A DNA stretch of 64,000 bases from Brachynemurus nebulosus (lineage: Eukaryota; Arthropoda; Insecta; Neuroptera; Myrmeleontidae). Location of the stretch: assembly GCA_035578155.1 (NCBI GenBank), contig JAPWDM010000005.1, positions 52,830,454-52,894,453 on the forward strand. The letters are read 5' to 3'. The notes under the pieces are model-generated. The model was not told where the DNA came from and did no database searches. It was given only the letters and a program-made list of their open reading frames with translations. Shown here piece by piece: positions 1 through 11,420 of the stretch. Each line of letters begins with the position of its first letter. Position 1 is the stretch's first letter. Position numbers and translations under genes: made by a program.

Positions 1-1241
1 GGAGTTTGAAAATTAAAAAAAATTGGGAATTTGATATGTGGAAAAATCAAATAACAATGCATGAAATATTGGTTCCTAAGAATTTCAGTTTCTGTCATGC
101 AAAATGTAAAAAAAAAAAGAATTTAACTTATCCAAAGGCGCTACAATCGCTGCAATATAGTATTCTATGATTCCCGCAGGTCGTCATCTGCCAAAAAAAA
201 GTAACGCGTATTATTTTTTTTTGCTATTCCCAGTGTATGGGTAATTAAAACATGAAAATCATTACCGAAAATTATATATCTAATGTTTTATTGCAAAATT
301 AGGTTATTATACTCGTAAGTGAATCAAAATTATTTTAGCAAGAAAAATTAAAATAATTTACCTACACAAAACACTGACGCAAACTACAAACCGGGGTAGA
401 TATCAACCCTACACTAGCTTGACGTCTTCACTCCGTCACAGTAGACAAGAAACTGAAAGGTTTCTCCACCCCACCCTACTGTTAGAACATTCAACTAAAT
501 TATGGTATAGGTGTCCAGCCGATAATATCACTGACTAATTTAAAAACGCAGGTAGTTTAAAGTTTACCTGGGGTAGATATCTATCTCGGTTTGCCGTTCT
601 AGGGTTAATTTTAAATCGCGTTAGTTTTTGAGTTATGCTCAAAAATGTGCCAAAAAATACTGTGCCCCTTCCCTCATTTCCTAAGTTTTCAGATAAAAGA
701 ATTCAGATAAATAGATGATTTCATATATATTCCAGGAAAAAGAAAACGAACGTCCAAATATCTCTCTAGTTTTCGAAGAAAATTAAAAAATTTTGGCTGT
801 TGTTCCTAACACCACATACCGCCGGTTGAGCTAAAATTTTGTTTACATAATCTCTTAGGGTTTAAGAATTTACGCTCTAAACGAATTTTTGACGACACGG
901 ACCGGAAGTTGTATATATGAGGGTCCAAAGTAGCAAAAATTAGTTTAGGAGATATAAGTACCTATACCTCCTATATAGACAAATATATTATGGGATACCT
1001 CCGATTGAACTGAAATGTCATTCTTTAACTAATTTTTGGGAACACGGATTTGAAATGTATTTTGTAACCCTTTGACTACAGGCGAAACTAAAAAGTTTCC
1101 GTCACCATGATAGCAAAAAATATAGGCGAATTCTTATAGAATATTATAGGTATAGAATAATTTTTTTCGATATCTTGCTTAGTTTTCGAAATATGTAATA
1201 CGTCTCAAATTTCTAAAATTTGCAATAGGAATATAGGGTAA
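1..1241. other. No gene recognised
   Basis: AT-rich sequence with stops in all frames and no exon-like patch. The only structure noticed is a short motif, GGGGTAGATATC, present near 394 and again near 570. Probably old repeat debris or intergenic sequence. Confidence 0.5.
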
Positions 1242-1765
1242 TCTATACTAATATAATAAAGAGAGAAAATTTGTTTGTATGTCCGCAGTAAAGTCAAAAA
1301 GTACTGGACCGATTATGAAAATTTTTTGACTGCCAGACAGCTTAACTATTGCAAATTAATATAGAATAATTATACGAGATTGTAAGGTTTCCTGAGGTCC
1401 TGGGGACCCAAGAGGTATCTAAAATATTCAACCAATTTTGAAAATTTTTTCTCTGTTAGAAAGTTTAGCTATCCCAGATTGACATAGGCTATATTATATG
1501 AAATTATGCAGTCTTCCAGACCCTAGGGACCCAAAAAGGGTCTAAAGTGAACTACAAAATTAATCTTGAAAATTTTTTCATTATTACAAAGTTAAACTGT
1601 TCCAAATTGACAACTGGTCATGTTGTATTATCTGCCAGGATTTTAGGGACACAAAAAGTTCCAAAATTAACTGAATTTGAAAATCTTTTTACTTTTGGGA
1701 AACAAGCAATTTCAGGCTGACATAGCTTATATGATATTAGGTTGCTTAAGATTCTGCAAAAATTT
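1242..1765 (+). mobile_element. Helitron-like 5' end with internal tandem repeats
   Basis: The segment opens with TCTATACTAATATAATAAAG directly after an A, followed by a TTTGTTTGTATGTCCGC-type stretch and the phrase 'tactggaccgattatgaaaatt'-like sequence. Known insect non-autonomous Helitrons commonly start with TC and this wording, and the element at 55187 starts similarly. A convincing CTRR 3' terminus was not located, so the end given here is simply the end of the tandem repeats. No Rep/helicase coding sequence is visible. Confidence 0.5.
1318..1760 (+). repeat. Degenerate ~120 bp tandem repeat, about four units
   Basis: Each unit begins with TGAAAATTTTTT, then a 'gaaagtttaactatt'-like phrase, then a 'gacatagsttatatta'-like phrase, and ends in a 'ccctagggacccaaaaagg'-like phrase. 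Units start near 1318, 1439, 1568 and 1678. A related single unit lies at 62818-62935, so the block belongs to a dispersed family. Confidence 0.6.
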
Positions 1766-2434
1766 CTTCTCAAATACTATTTAATTATGAGAGAAGTTAA
1801 CGTCAGTTCAAAATTGTCCGTCAGGGTATAGAGGTTCAAAAAGAGGTTATAATAAACACCTATACGAAACTTGTCTAGTAAGGTCATAGTAATTATGGAT
1901 CACTGAGTAGATAGATTACAGTGATTAATAGGCCACTGACTAGTTAGGTTATAATTTAGAACTTTACTAGAATATTTCAAATTTCGAAGAAGGTGACTCC
2001 TTTTCTTCCGTGTGATTTTTATAAATAAATATTGAATAAAATTGATTCTAAATTTAATTTGAAATGCTTCAGTGGTGGACAGCTGAAGAACCACAAATTG
2101 AAACAGGGAATTCGTAATCGAAATTAAATATTTAGTCCCTTCGCAACTGAAACCCAAATCAATCCCACAGATTTACATATATAAACAAAAAAAAACAAAA
2201 AAAAAAAAAAAAAATTGAACCAACCGCATTATAATGTCGCTAACGAAAACGACAGGCGAACAGGAAAAAAACCGAATTTATAAAAAGGTTACAAGGTCAG
2301 ATGAACGCAAATGATTGGGTAAACAGAATACCGTTATATTATCGGCACATCAATATTATTCGTACTTGTATAATTTATATTATGTGGTTGAATACACAAG
2401 ACAGCGAGTCAGTAAGTTAAGAAGAGCATAGTAT

Positions 2435-2927
2435 AAAAATACCCCTGTCGCAGCATCCTGCATAACATAGCGAATTTCCATTTACAAAAGTACGTTTTTC
2501 TCGGAAACTAGTTGATATAGAGTAATTGTAAATAAAAAACCTTCTTTATGTGATTTTTCCGCCTCATTCCGCCAGATTTTTTTCACAAAAAATGTTCAAA
2601 ACAACGTAAACGTTTTCACGAAATTTCTTAAAAATAAGATGTTTCGTTCTTGAGTTATCGTGCGGCACATTTATATATATATGTTTACTAAGTGTCCGCA
2701 CGATACCTCAAGAACGAAACATCTTATTTTTAAGAAATTTCATGAAAACGTTTACGGTGTTTTGGACATTTTTCGTGAAAAAAATTTGGCGGAATGAGGC
2801 GGAAAAATCACATAAAGAAGGTTTTTTTATTTACAATTACTCTATATCAACTAATTTCCGAGAAAAACATACTTTTGTAAATGGAAATTCGCTATGTTAT
2901 GCAGGATGCTGCGACAGGGGTATTTTT
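2435..2927. repeat. 493 bp near-perfect palindrome built from one half of the (TA)n-core repeat family
   Basis: The left arm runs from AAAAATACCCCTGTCGCAG to a TTTATATATATATG centre near 2681. The right arm is its reverse complement and ends CTGCGACAGGGGTATTTTT. Each arm matches one half of the element seen in full at 19805-20326, with the phrases GCATAACATAGCGAATTTCC and GATAACTCAAGAACGAAAC. This copy is therefore two identical half-elements joined head to head at the TA core. The open reading frames inside are by-products of the symmetry. Confidence 0.85.
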
Positions 2928-3179
2928 GATGATAAGTGGAAAGTCAATCTATCACTCAATGACAAAATTGCCGTTTTTTGAGGTATTCAGGCTTGAAAAG
3001 AATAAGTCATTAACGTATATAAATTGAAGATTTGTTTTAGTTTCAGAATAAATCAATTTGGCAGCAACAAACTCAAAAAATCATTTTATTTAAAAGCAAT
3101 ATTTTAAACAAATATGAGTCTCCACCCACCGCCGGAGGTTTCTAGAACCGCCCCGGTAGTGGATGGTGGGTCCAGAACT

Positions 3180-3486
3180 TGTTTTCTTATTTTCTCAAAA
3201 ACTAGCTAACCTAGAATAATAGTTCAAAAACCTTTTTTATGTGATTTTTTTCCGTCTTTGCAATGGTGTAAAAAAATGTGGCGAAAACTTTTAAATTATA
3301 GCAAATTTTGGCAAAAAACTAATTTTTTGCAAGAACAAAAACCATGTTCCTGGCATCCGACGTGCTTGGCTGAAGAACTCATCCAAGATTTTTGGACTTT
3401 CAACGTTGTCACCAAATTTCGTAAATCTAGCAGTTTTTCCTGAAGAGCTATCGTGCTGATACATATATACATACATAAACCGATAC

Positions 3487-3572
<86 letters not shown>

Positions 3573-3694
3573 TTTAGTGAATATTATTTTTGGGTTCTAG
3601 GGGCCTCAAAACAAATTTCTGCCATAGTCGCGGGCTGAACTTCCACCATGAGCAAGGCTGGAATAGCGAGTTTCCATTCTGGAAATTCGCTAAA
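3180..3694 (-). mobile_element. (TA)n-core dispersed element, copy B
   Basis: Non-coding element with the same order of blocks as the copy at 19805-20326, in the opposite orientation. It contains a 'tttttatgtgattttttcc' block, 'ggcaaaaaactaattttttgc', a 'gcccggaacatgg'-like block, the (TA)n core, 'attttagtgaatattattttt', 'cctcaaaacaaatttctgcc', and the terminus GGAAATTCGC at 3681-3690. The outer end with the ACCCCTGTCGCAG motif is missing here. No transposase is visible, so the superfamily is unassigned. Confidence 0.75.
3499..3569. repeat. (TA)n microsatellite, core of copy B
   Basis: About 35 TA units without interruption, preceded by several CATA units. Two other copies of the element have a (TA)n tract at the same internal position. 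Confidence 0.97.
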
Positions 3695-3765
3695 AATAAA
3701 ATAATACTCCTGTCGCAGCAGTATCCTGCATAACATAGCGAATTTCCTATTACAAAAATTATCTT
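3695..3765 (+). repeat. Truncated end of a (TA)n-core element
   Basis: Contains ACTCCTGTCGCAG, ATCCTGCATAACATAGCG and AATTTCC. This is the outer terminus of the family, directly abutting copy B, and probably a second broken copy. Confidence 0.7.
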
Positions 3766-3779
3766 TAATTTCACATTAA

Positions 3780-4810
3780 GATACCATCCAAGGGCGGATC
3801 AAGCCTGTTGAAAAAGGGGGGAGCTGCCTCAAATTCTAGGAGAAATTTTGGGGAATTGTGTGTTCTGAATTGTATGTTTAACTAGAAAAAGTTACCTATT
3901 GTAGGTCAAAGGGGGGGGGGGGCTGCAGTCTCCAGCCACCCCCTGGATCCGCCTTTGGTACCATCACAGTGTGATTGGCCGAAAAATAGTCAATTTTAGC
4001 GATTTTTTTGGATGGATAGAATGGGGGAATGGGGATTTTTTTTTACGATTAATACCACTAGGTATATAACAATACAAAAATATTTTTTTTATCCATTTTA
4101 TTTATTTTTTATAATTGTTATAATTTTTTGAAAAAAGTGTCTTTAAAAAAGGGCTGAAATCGGTACACACGATTGCGGCCGCAGTTTTCACCCGAAAAAA
4201 AAAAATCAAATAGATTATCAATCTGTAGGTAAGCCGCTATGTAACTATGGGAGCTTTTTTTTCTTGATATTAAAAAAATGGCGGCGGTTTGAATAAAAAG
4301 TACAAAATTTTTTATAGTTTTCCGTGTGGAAAAATAGGAAGATTTAAAAAAATGTCAAATACATTATAAATCTGTATAGGTAAGCCGCTACGTTCCTATG
4401 GGAGCTTTTTTTTATTTTGAAATCTTCCTACCTTTCTACACGAAAAGCTATAAAAAATTTTGTATTTTTTATTCAAACAGCCGCCATTTTTTCAAATTTC
4501 AAAATAAAAAAAAGCTCCCATAGGAACATAGCGGCTTACCTACAAATTTATAATCTATTTGACTTTTTTTCGGATGAAAACTGCGGCCGCAATCGTGGGC
4601 ACCGATTTTCGCCCTTGTTTAAAGACACGTTTTTTCAAATAATTATAATAATTATAAGAATAAATAAAAATGAATAAAAAAAATATTTTTGTATTGTTAA
4701 ATAGTGGTATTAATCGTAAAAAAAATTCAATTCCATTCCCCCATCCTATCCATCCGAAAAAAAATCACGAAAATTGACTATTTTTCGGCCGATTACACTG
4801 TGATGGTACC
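3780..4810. mobile_element. TTAA-flanked foldback element, copy 1
   Basis: Both ends carry the inverted sequence GGTACCATCACAGTGT (the right end reads ACACTGTGATGGTACC), and TTAA lies immediately outside each end (3776-3779 and 4811-4814). The arms, each over 400 bp, run inward through a GGATGGATAG block, a GCGGCCGCAG block and a 'taagccgctatgt' block to a centre near 4370. The TTAA flanks resemble a piggyBac-type duplication, but no transposase is present. The left arm is interrupted by an hAT MITE. A second copy is at 22127-24234. Confidence 0.8.
3789..3957. mobile_element. hAT-type MITE inside the foldback arm
   Basis: A 169 bp insert with terminal inverted repeats CAAGGGCGGATC and GATCCGCCTTTG. 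It is flanked by 8 bp ATACCATC (3781-3788) and GTACCATC (3958-3965), a duplication with one mismatch. The 8 bp duplication and the CAAGGGCGGATC-type ends are typical of hAT MITEs. It contains a run of 12 G and has no coding capacity. Removing it and one duplication copy restores the foldback terminus. Confidence 0.85.
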
Positions 4811-4814
4811 TTAA

Positions 4815-5575
4815 GAGACCTTTCTAACATACCACTGTCTAATAAGAAAAAGTAGGTGGGTACCTAAAAATTTTAAGAATTTTTTTACGGTTTTATTAAT
4901 TGTGATCTACGTCTGTAGCAATTACCTGCAAAATTTCATGAAGTTATGAGTTTCGGGAGTTTTCTTTGGAGCCCGAACTAATATAATAGAAACAAAAATT
5001 GACTATTATACATATGGGATAATTAGAAAGGGGACATTTTCGGGCAAGTTAGGAACGTACATATTATAATAAAATTTTACAACTAAATTACATGAAATTG
5101 TGCCTATTGGAATGAATTTATCTAGCCTCTAACTTTCGCTATTTAGAATAATAACGATATCTTTATTTGAGAAAAATAAGAAAAAGAAAAAACAGAAAAT
5201 AAAAAAATTCTTTAAAAATCATTGAGAAGTTGTTGAAAATTAAGACGGCCCACTATAATACAACTTTGCTAAGATTTTTATTATTATTGAAAAACAAATT
5301 TCTAATAAACTGGTGTTTCTATCTCTTAAAATTGAAAGCAATAAAAAAGAATGACTTTATTTAATACAAAATAACATAATATGAACAAAAACAGATACAT
5401 ATACATATACAAAATACAGTTGAACATTTCAGTGTTGTCATATGATAAATAAAAACAATTAAATGGTTATTTACATAAAATATGTAGAAATAATATTTTT
5501 ATATACATACATATGTATATATGTGTGTGTTATATGCGTATGTTTTATCAAAATATCTATCCACCTTTTATTTAC
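4815..5575. other. No gene recognised
   Basis: AT-rich sequence without exon-like open frames, clear splice pairs or terminal repeats. Confidence 0.5.
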
Positions 5576-5770
5576 ATCAATCACGTCTCATCCTAGGGTT
5601 TGGGACTTTCAATGTTTTCACTAAATTCCATAAAAACTGAATGCTATATAGCTACAATTTCGGCTTTTAGAAATCTCAAAACAAATTAATTTATGTTATC
5701 GGGCCCAAGTTTCATCATGAGAGTAGCTGTAGTAACGGCATTTTCCATTTAGAGCAAATAATTACCATTC
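5576..5770. repeat. Degenerate (TA)n-core element fragment
   Basis: Phrases such as 'gactttcaatgttttcactaaattcc', 'aaatctcaaaacaaatt', 'gggcccaagtttcatcatga' and 'gtagctgtagtaacggca' line up in order with the inner part of the (TA)n-core family, but the TA tract is missing and divergence is high. It is an old relic. Confidence 0.55.
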
Positions 5771-5922
5771 CGGTAGCGTCGAAGACAGTTTGAAGACGAT
5801 AAAGAAGGAAAAGACCGGAATACCACGTGGGCGGAATCATTATCTCATAATTTTAAGCTTGACGAGGTGATAAAAGATTGGCGAATTTTTTTATTAATGA
5901 AATGCAAACAAATCATTGGAAT

Positions 5923-5929
<7 letters not shown>

Positions 5930-5999
<70 letters not shown>
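5930..5999. repeat. (TA)n microsatellite
   Basis: About 35 uninterrupted TA units. The immediate flanks do not match the (TA)n-core element, so this tract appears independent. Confidence 0.97.
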
Positions 6000-6000
<1 letters not shown>

Positions 6001-6617
6001 CCATCAAGAATGTGGAAAAAGTAAAGTGAAAAAAAACAGACTGTAAAAGTGAAAAAAAAGTAAAGGTGGAAAAAAACATATTTTTTTAACTGTTATTGCC
6101 GTTTCAAATTTTTTATAGGCACTTCGACAAAGTTCTGTAATATGTACAACTTTGAGAAAAGTGATTCTATTTTTTTTTTTCTTGGTTCAATGATGGCTTA
6201 TGTAGGCGTGAAAAATCATAAAACTAAATATGTTTAACACTATAAAAGTGTTAAAAACTGTTATAATATAATAAAAAAAAAGCGACTCTAGTTTGGAAAA
6301 ATTAAACTCTGTGTAAGGGTTGCTTCTTTTTTAATGTCTATACCCAATACCAAAATTTGCAAAACAGAATACATATGGAGTCACTTCGGTATTCATCCGT
6401 CTGCCATTTGTTTTGAGATTTTCTCAAAAACTATTCGACGTGAAAATTTTAAATTTAGCACAAAGACAGAGCATGGTGGCCCAATGATTTATAATGTAAA
6501 ATTAAATTTTGACTCGAGGAGTTAATTTTACGGGATAATTTGGAAATTAAATAATAATTTAATTTTTTAAATAACTAAAGAATATTTTTATTTGTCACTA
6601 TTAAAATTAAATATACA

Positions 6618-7220
6618 GGGCTTTCATTATATATCGAGACCCACGTGACCAAATATAATTTCCGCCATATTTGTGTGTATGGTAATTATTAAAAAAAAAT
6701 TCGTCAAATGCGTGTTTTTGACACGCACAAAGTAATGTCACCTCAGTGAAAGTGTTAATTTATGATTTTTTGGCTCGTTTTTTAAGTACAGTGAGAATAC
6801 AGACCTCTTGCGTTTATTCATTATGCATGTACAACTTTACAGCTCTCTTGCGTTTATTCAATATGCATGTACAACTCTATAATAATGTTCCTCCCACTAT
6901 GATCACACAACGATATTAATATGTCATCCTTCGATGACATAAAAAATACCTTAAATGCGGTATTATTTAAAAATCTGTTATATAACAATACTATTTTATA
7001 TAATAAGAATTTAATTTAAGATTATTTATGAAATTTATTACATTCTTCAACTAAATTTTTAATGTAATATACGAATCACTGAAATATATGAATGAGTTCC
7101 GTTATTTATTTTTAGTGTTTTCAGCTAGCAACTAACTTCACTACAGTGCCACCAACATACAGTAAACAAATTACCAAGCGCCCTAAAAAAATTTGATCAC
7201 GTGATATATAATGAAAGCCC
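6618..7220. mobile_element. Short DNA transposon relic with inverted ends
   Basis: The left end GGGCTTTCATTATATATC is matched by GATATATAATGAAAGCCC at the right end, an 18 bp perfect inverted repeat around 603 bp. CACGTGA lies just inside both ends. If two more bases are included at each end (CAGGGC / GCCCGG), a TA lies outside both, which would fit a TA duplication. No transposase coding sequence is visible. Confidence 0.75.
6805..6884 (+). repeat. Tandem duplication, 40 bp period
   Basis: Two copies of a CTCTTGCGTTTATTCA / ATGCATGTACAACT unit, near 6805 and 6845, inside the element at 6618-7220. Confidence 0.9.
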
Positions 7221-8527
7221 GGTATTTAAGAATAAAACATAAAATTATTTAATATTTAAAACAAATTTTAAATACCCTATTGAAAAAAGTAATACTGAGG
7301 AAGATCAGTCTTCTTATCGTGCAGCATTATTGAACAATGTCAGAAATCCAAACCGAGATAAAATCGAATTTTACCAGACCAAAGATTACGACTACTATTG
7401 ATGTTGCATTCGCTCTTAGTTATCAACGATTATATTTCCTGGAGAAAATCTAACTCTCTATCTTTAAGAATTCGAGATGACAGCTGATTTTAATAAACGT
7501 AGATCATACTTTAGAAACCCTTGATTTAGTGATAGCAGATATTAAAATAACATAGGTGAATACTAAACATAAAATTTTATATTCAAAGCTATAATGAAGT
7601 CAGTCCGTCAACTTTTGTATAATTACCTATATAGCGAATAGGTGGATATAATGTTACTAAAATAGTACTTAACTATAGTATTTGAAAACTTTTACATTCA
7701 TCACTGTTGTAGCTATATGAACAAGTGAAAATTTTGTAGATAAGATGTCTTAGTTTGCTACATAAAAGCAAAACTATTTTCCTAAACTAATAGAATAGGA
7801 AATTTGATTATCAAAGTTTTTAGTTTTCTCCTTATAAACAGCGTGTTTAAAATTAACAAAATTAACAAGCAGTAATTAAAAATTTTATACTTAAAATACT
7901 TCCACCAAAAAATAAGGGACATTTGTTTGATTGTTAAAAAAATGTTTTTTGCTTGTACCATATGCGCTCCTGTCACCCATCTGATTGCGATGAAACTTTG
8001 TTGAATTGTGCGCATGCCCGTGAAGCTAAATTGACGATATTGCTTATTTTTAAAGAGCTATCTCTAAATATGCAATTTGTTGAAATTACATCAACAGCGA
8101 TAGTTGGGAATTAAAATTTGGGGGCTAATTTTGCGAAAAAAGGCAAAATTGCAGAAAAAGGCCAAAATATAAAATATATTAAAATTTTGTTTGCAGATTT
8201 CAAATTTACGTAAATATCGAACTGACTCGGTTTTGCTCAAGTAAATCTATATAGGGGTAGTTAACTAGGCGGTGACTGTGTCAACATAATCGTCCTATTT
8301 TCAATAATTCAAGAACTTCTTCATGGAAAATAGTTTAAGACAGTTAGAATAACGTAGGAATGAAATTTTCGAATTGAAGATTCAGTTTGAGCAACATTGG
8401 AAAGGAGGATGGGTTGGACTCTTAAATCATACACTATATAGTTTTCATATAGGTACTTATTATATTAACACACTAACGGTGGGTAATAATGTCACAACAA
8501 GTACTTTTGAAATTGGACTGTCATATG
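7221..8527. other. No gene recognised
   Basis: AT-rich sequence. Short open frames lack conserved motifs or splice context. No repeat ends were identified. Confidence 0.5.
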
Positions 8528-8793
8528 CAGAGACGTATTTACATTAAGTGCCGCCGAGGAACTGAAAAGAATGCCGCCCCTGCTATTTTTCTAAAAACTT
8601 TCTCGCTTTTTTACCCTTTCTTATCAAAAAATAGGTGACGTGCAAAAAAAAAACAACTCCATATTTCTTATTTTCCTATCAAAAAATAAGTGACGAGCAA
8701 AGAAAAAATGTGGATACTAAAAATTATATTTTTCGCCCAAAATTTGCCGCTCTAGGCGCACGCCTACTCCGCCTTATGGGAAATACGCCCCTG
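8528..8793. mobile_element. hAT-type MITE
   Basis: The ends are CAGAGACGTATTTAC and (inverted) CAGGGGCGTATTTCC, with 8 bp flanks GTCATATG and GTCGTATT (six of eight match). These features are typical of hAT elements. The 266 bp interior is non-coding and contains a repeated 'cctatcaaaaaatargtgacg' phrase. Confidence 0.7.
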
Positions 8794-9059
8794 GTCGTAT
8801 TTAAGGTTTTTGTATTTAAATGATACTTTTTGTTATCGTAAATTTTTAATCCTAAATAGCTCGTAAACGGTGTGTCCTATCAAAAAAAACCAAATCTTTG
8901 AAGGCTTGCGCGAAGCAAGTTATAAATATTCCAAACATAATTTTTACGACTATCAAAATGTAATTTTCGTTATCGAAAATAAAAAATAACGACATTTTCA
9001 AAATGGATGATATAAGCAAAGAAAGTACTTTTTCAAATAGGTATATCATACCTGCTAAA

Positions 9060-9238
9060 TTCTGTTTTTAAATTCGTCTTTGAACGGATTTGGCTTATTT
9101 AATGGTTATTAAGTAGCTCAAATCCGTTTAAAAACGAAATTCAATAAAGGATAAAGTTCACTTTCATCAATATTCGTTTTTAACGCATTTGAGTTACTTA
9201 ATGACCATTAAGCAAAATCGGTTCAAAAACGAATATTA
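9060..9238. repeat. Two tandem related palindromes
   Basis: Two imperfect hairpins of about 80 and 70 bp follow one another. In each, GTTTTTAAC/A and AACGGATTTGG-like sequence pairs with a CAAATCCGTTTAAAAACG-like partner around a loop containing 'taatggttattaag'. The second unit (9170-9238) is a diverged copy of the first, so this is a duplicated foldback unit. Confidence 0.65.
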
Positions 9239-9450
9239 AAAAAATGGACTTATTACCCTTTACCTCTCAGCTACAAAATTATACTTTTCATGTTCAAAAT
9301 TCTTCGATCGAAATCAAAAATGGTAAATGTTATTCAATGTTATTAACACTGATCATTAATTGTAATGTAAAATATTGCTAAGTTTAACCATGACTAAATA
9401 TTGAATCGCTAAAATGCTAAAATTGTTAAAATATCGTGTGGATCGTAATT

Positions 9451-10274
9451 TAGAGATGTCGATTTTTCAAGAAAAAGATCGATTTTTGGATCGATTTAAA
9501 TCTAAATTAAAAAAATCGATTAAAAAAATCGGCTAAACAAGAATCGATTCTGTAAGATCGATCTAAAAAATCGAAATTTTGAAAAGTTTAGTAAAATTAG
9601 CTGATAATTTTTGTTAAGGGACTTAATTGATAGTGCATGGGGAATATCGTGTAAAAACGCCTTACATTATACTTATAAAGGCGATGAGTTAACTTTTCAA
9701 TTATAATTATAGCAAATAAAACAAACAACGAAATTGAATATGTAGGAAAAATACCACGGAATGAACCAAATTTATTCAAAAATTTCAAACAAACTAACAA
9801 AAAAATGTTTTCTAAATAAATCGCTTATATGGGAAAGGGATCGTTTGCCAGATAGGTGGTCTTGCTTTCTTTTGTATTAATAGTCTTCATAGTAGTACTT
9901 AATATACATTATACTGTATAAGTGTATACAATATACATATCGGCTATTGGATACTATTGGGACTACTGGACAAGATAGTGCGTATACATATGTAGTTATA
10001 GGTACAGAGCCACATGGGGGTTCGTTGATAACAAAGAGTAAAAACTAAAAAGTGACAATTAACAATAACGTTTTTCTTGTTTCATTTTAACACATGTTCC
10101 TTTGTAGAATTACAAATAAAATGAAATTATTTTTGGAAAGAATCGGTTATCGATCTCTTACTTTTAATAATCGATTTATGAATCGATTCAAAAGAAAAAA
10201 ATCGAAAAAAGAATCGATTTTTTAAGCTTCGATTAATCGATTTTCGATTAATCGATTTAAAATCGATATCTCTA
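9451..10274. mobile_element. hAT-like element rich in ATCGAT repeats
   Basis: Terminal inverted repeat TAGAGATRTCGATTTT at both ends, with GATCGTAA and GATCGTAT as a near 8 bp flank pair (two extra T on the left). Many ATCGATT motifs on both strands crowd the two subterminal 150 bp regions, as expected of transposase-binding repeats. The interior shows no recognisable transposase. Confidence 0.7.
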
Positions 10275-10279
10275 GATCG

Positions 10280-10317
10280 TATAGGTGTACACTTATATTG
10301 TATAGGTGTACACTTAT
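10280..10317 (+). repeat. Tandem duplication, 21 bp period
   Basis: TATAGGTGTACACTTAT occurs at 10280 and again at 10301, immediately outside the hAT-like element. Confidence 0.9.
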
Positions 10318-10835
10318 GTAAATCATAATTTGCGCTACAGATGTCATATATTTTACGACAAATATCGTATGTCGTGTAAGTTGTATTGTACATTTTGTAC
10401 CACTTAAGTGTGCAGCCGGACTTACAGTGCTGTTTATCAGCAATGTTACAGTTGATACCGTTTTCCCCTAATACTCTTTAAGTCTTCATTTTTTTCTGAT
10501 TTTCTGTCAGACCCTTTTATCTACTGTAATACAAAAAATCTTCTTTCAACACAAATAATACGATGGCTATATAAATATCTATGTGTTGTAACGACGTAAA
10601 AATTAATAAATTCTTTGATATTTTTGAATAACCGGCTACAACAATAATACCGTACTGTTTCCGTAAAATTAATCTTATCTAATATCCAAAAATAAGATGT
10701 CGATGGACTAGCGGTATAGCGTCAAGTAAAGAAGTACAAAAAGGTACCTACCTACATATTAATTGACAACAATAATTTAATGAACTAAACGTGAAATGCG
10801 TATAAAATTTTCGTTTCAATATAAGTACAGCTGAA

Positions 10836-11265
10836 CTCTTTTTTATGCAGTCCTTTTTTGTGCGATTTTTTTAATGCGATTTTATTATGTGGTTTTTAAA
10901 AAAATGGCAATTAAAATGCGTAAAATAAATCAAAATCAAGAGACAGTAAGTAACTTAAGCATTTACTATAATAACTTTCTTTGATAAAAATACTTTTTAA
11001 CGGCTTTTAAGCATTTAATCAATATATTGCATAAGAACATAAATTATTGCATCATTTAATTTTGTTACAGATGGATTTTTCAAAGCTTTCATAATACATA
11101 TTATAAAATTGAAATAAAATATTTCTACGTGTAAATTAATGCTTTATCTTGTTTATAGAAGCAACTTCTAAGGATATTTCTAAGTTTCGATCGTTTTGAG
11201 TTATGTTTTTTCGATGAAACTTTTTTTATGCGGTAGACGTTTTTAAGCAGAGTAGACGTACAGCG
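10836..11265 (+). repeat. Dispersed repeat, copy 1
   Basis: Similar along its length to two blocks at 25636-25918 and 26778-26995. Shared phrases are 'aaatgcrtaa', 'tattgcatmatttaa', 'aaatgaaataaaatrttctcacgtg' and 'agaagcaacttctaagga'. It has no coding capacity and its class is unknown. It is intact here and split in the other copy. Confidence 0.65.
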
Positions 11266-11275
11266 GCATTTTCTC

Positions 11276-11420
11276 ACCCTAAAATGAGAAGTTAGTGACT
11301 AGTGACCTTTTTTTTGGCTCTCCACCTGCATTTTTACATTTTTTTGCTTTCCAAAATCGTCCAAATAAGAAGTTGTTTATTGGTAACCTATTTTTTGGCT
11401 CGCCACCTCCATTTTTTCGG
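11276..11420 (+). repeat. Degenerate two-unit tandem repeat
   Basis: Two units of about 65-70 bp share 'aaatragaagtt', 'tttttttggctc' and 'ccacctscattttt'. No function is evident. Confidence 0.6.
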
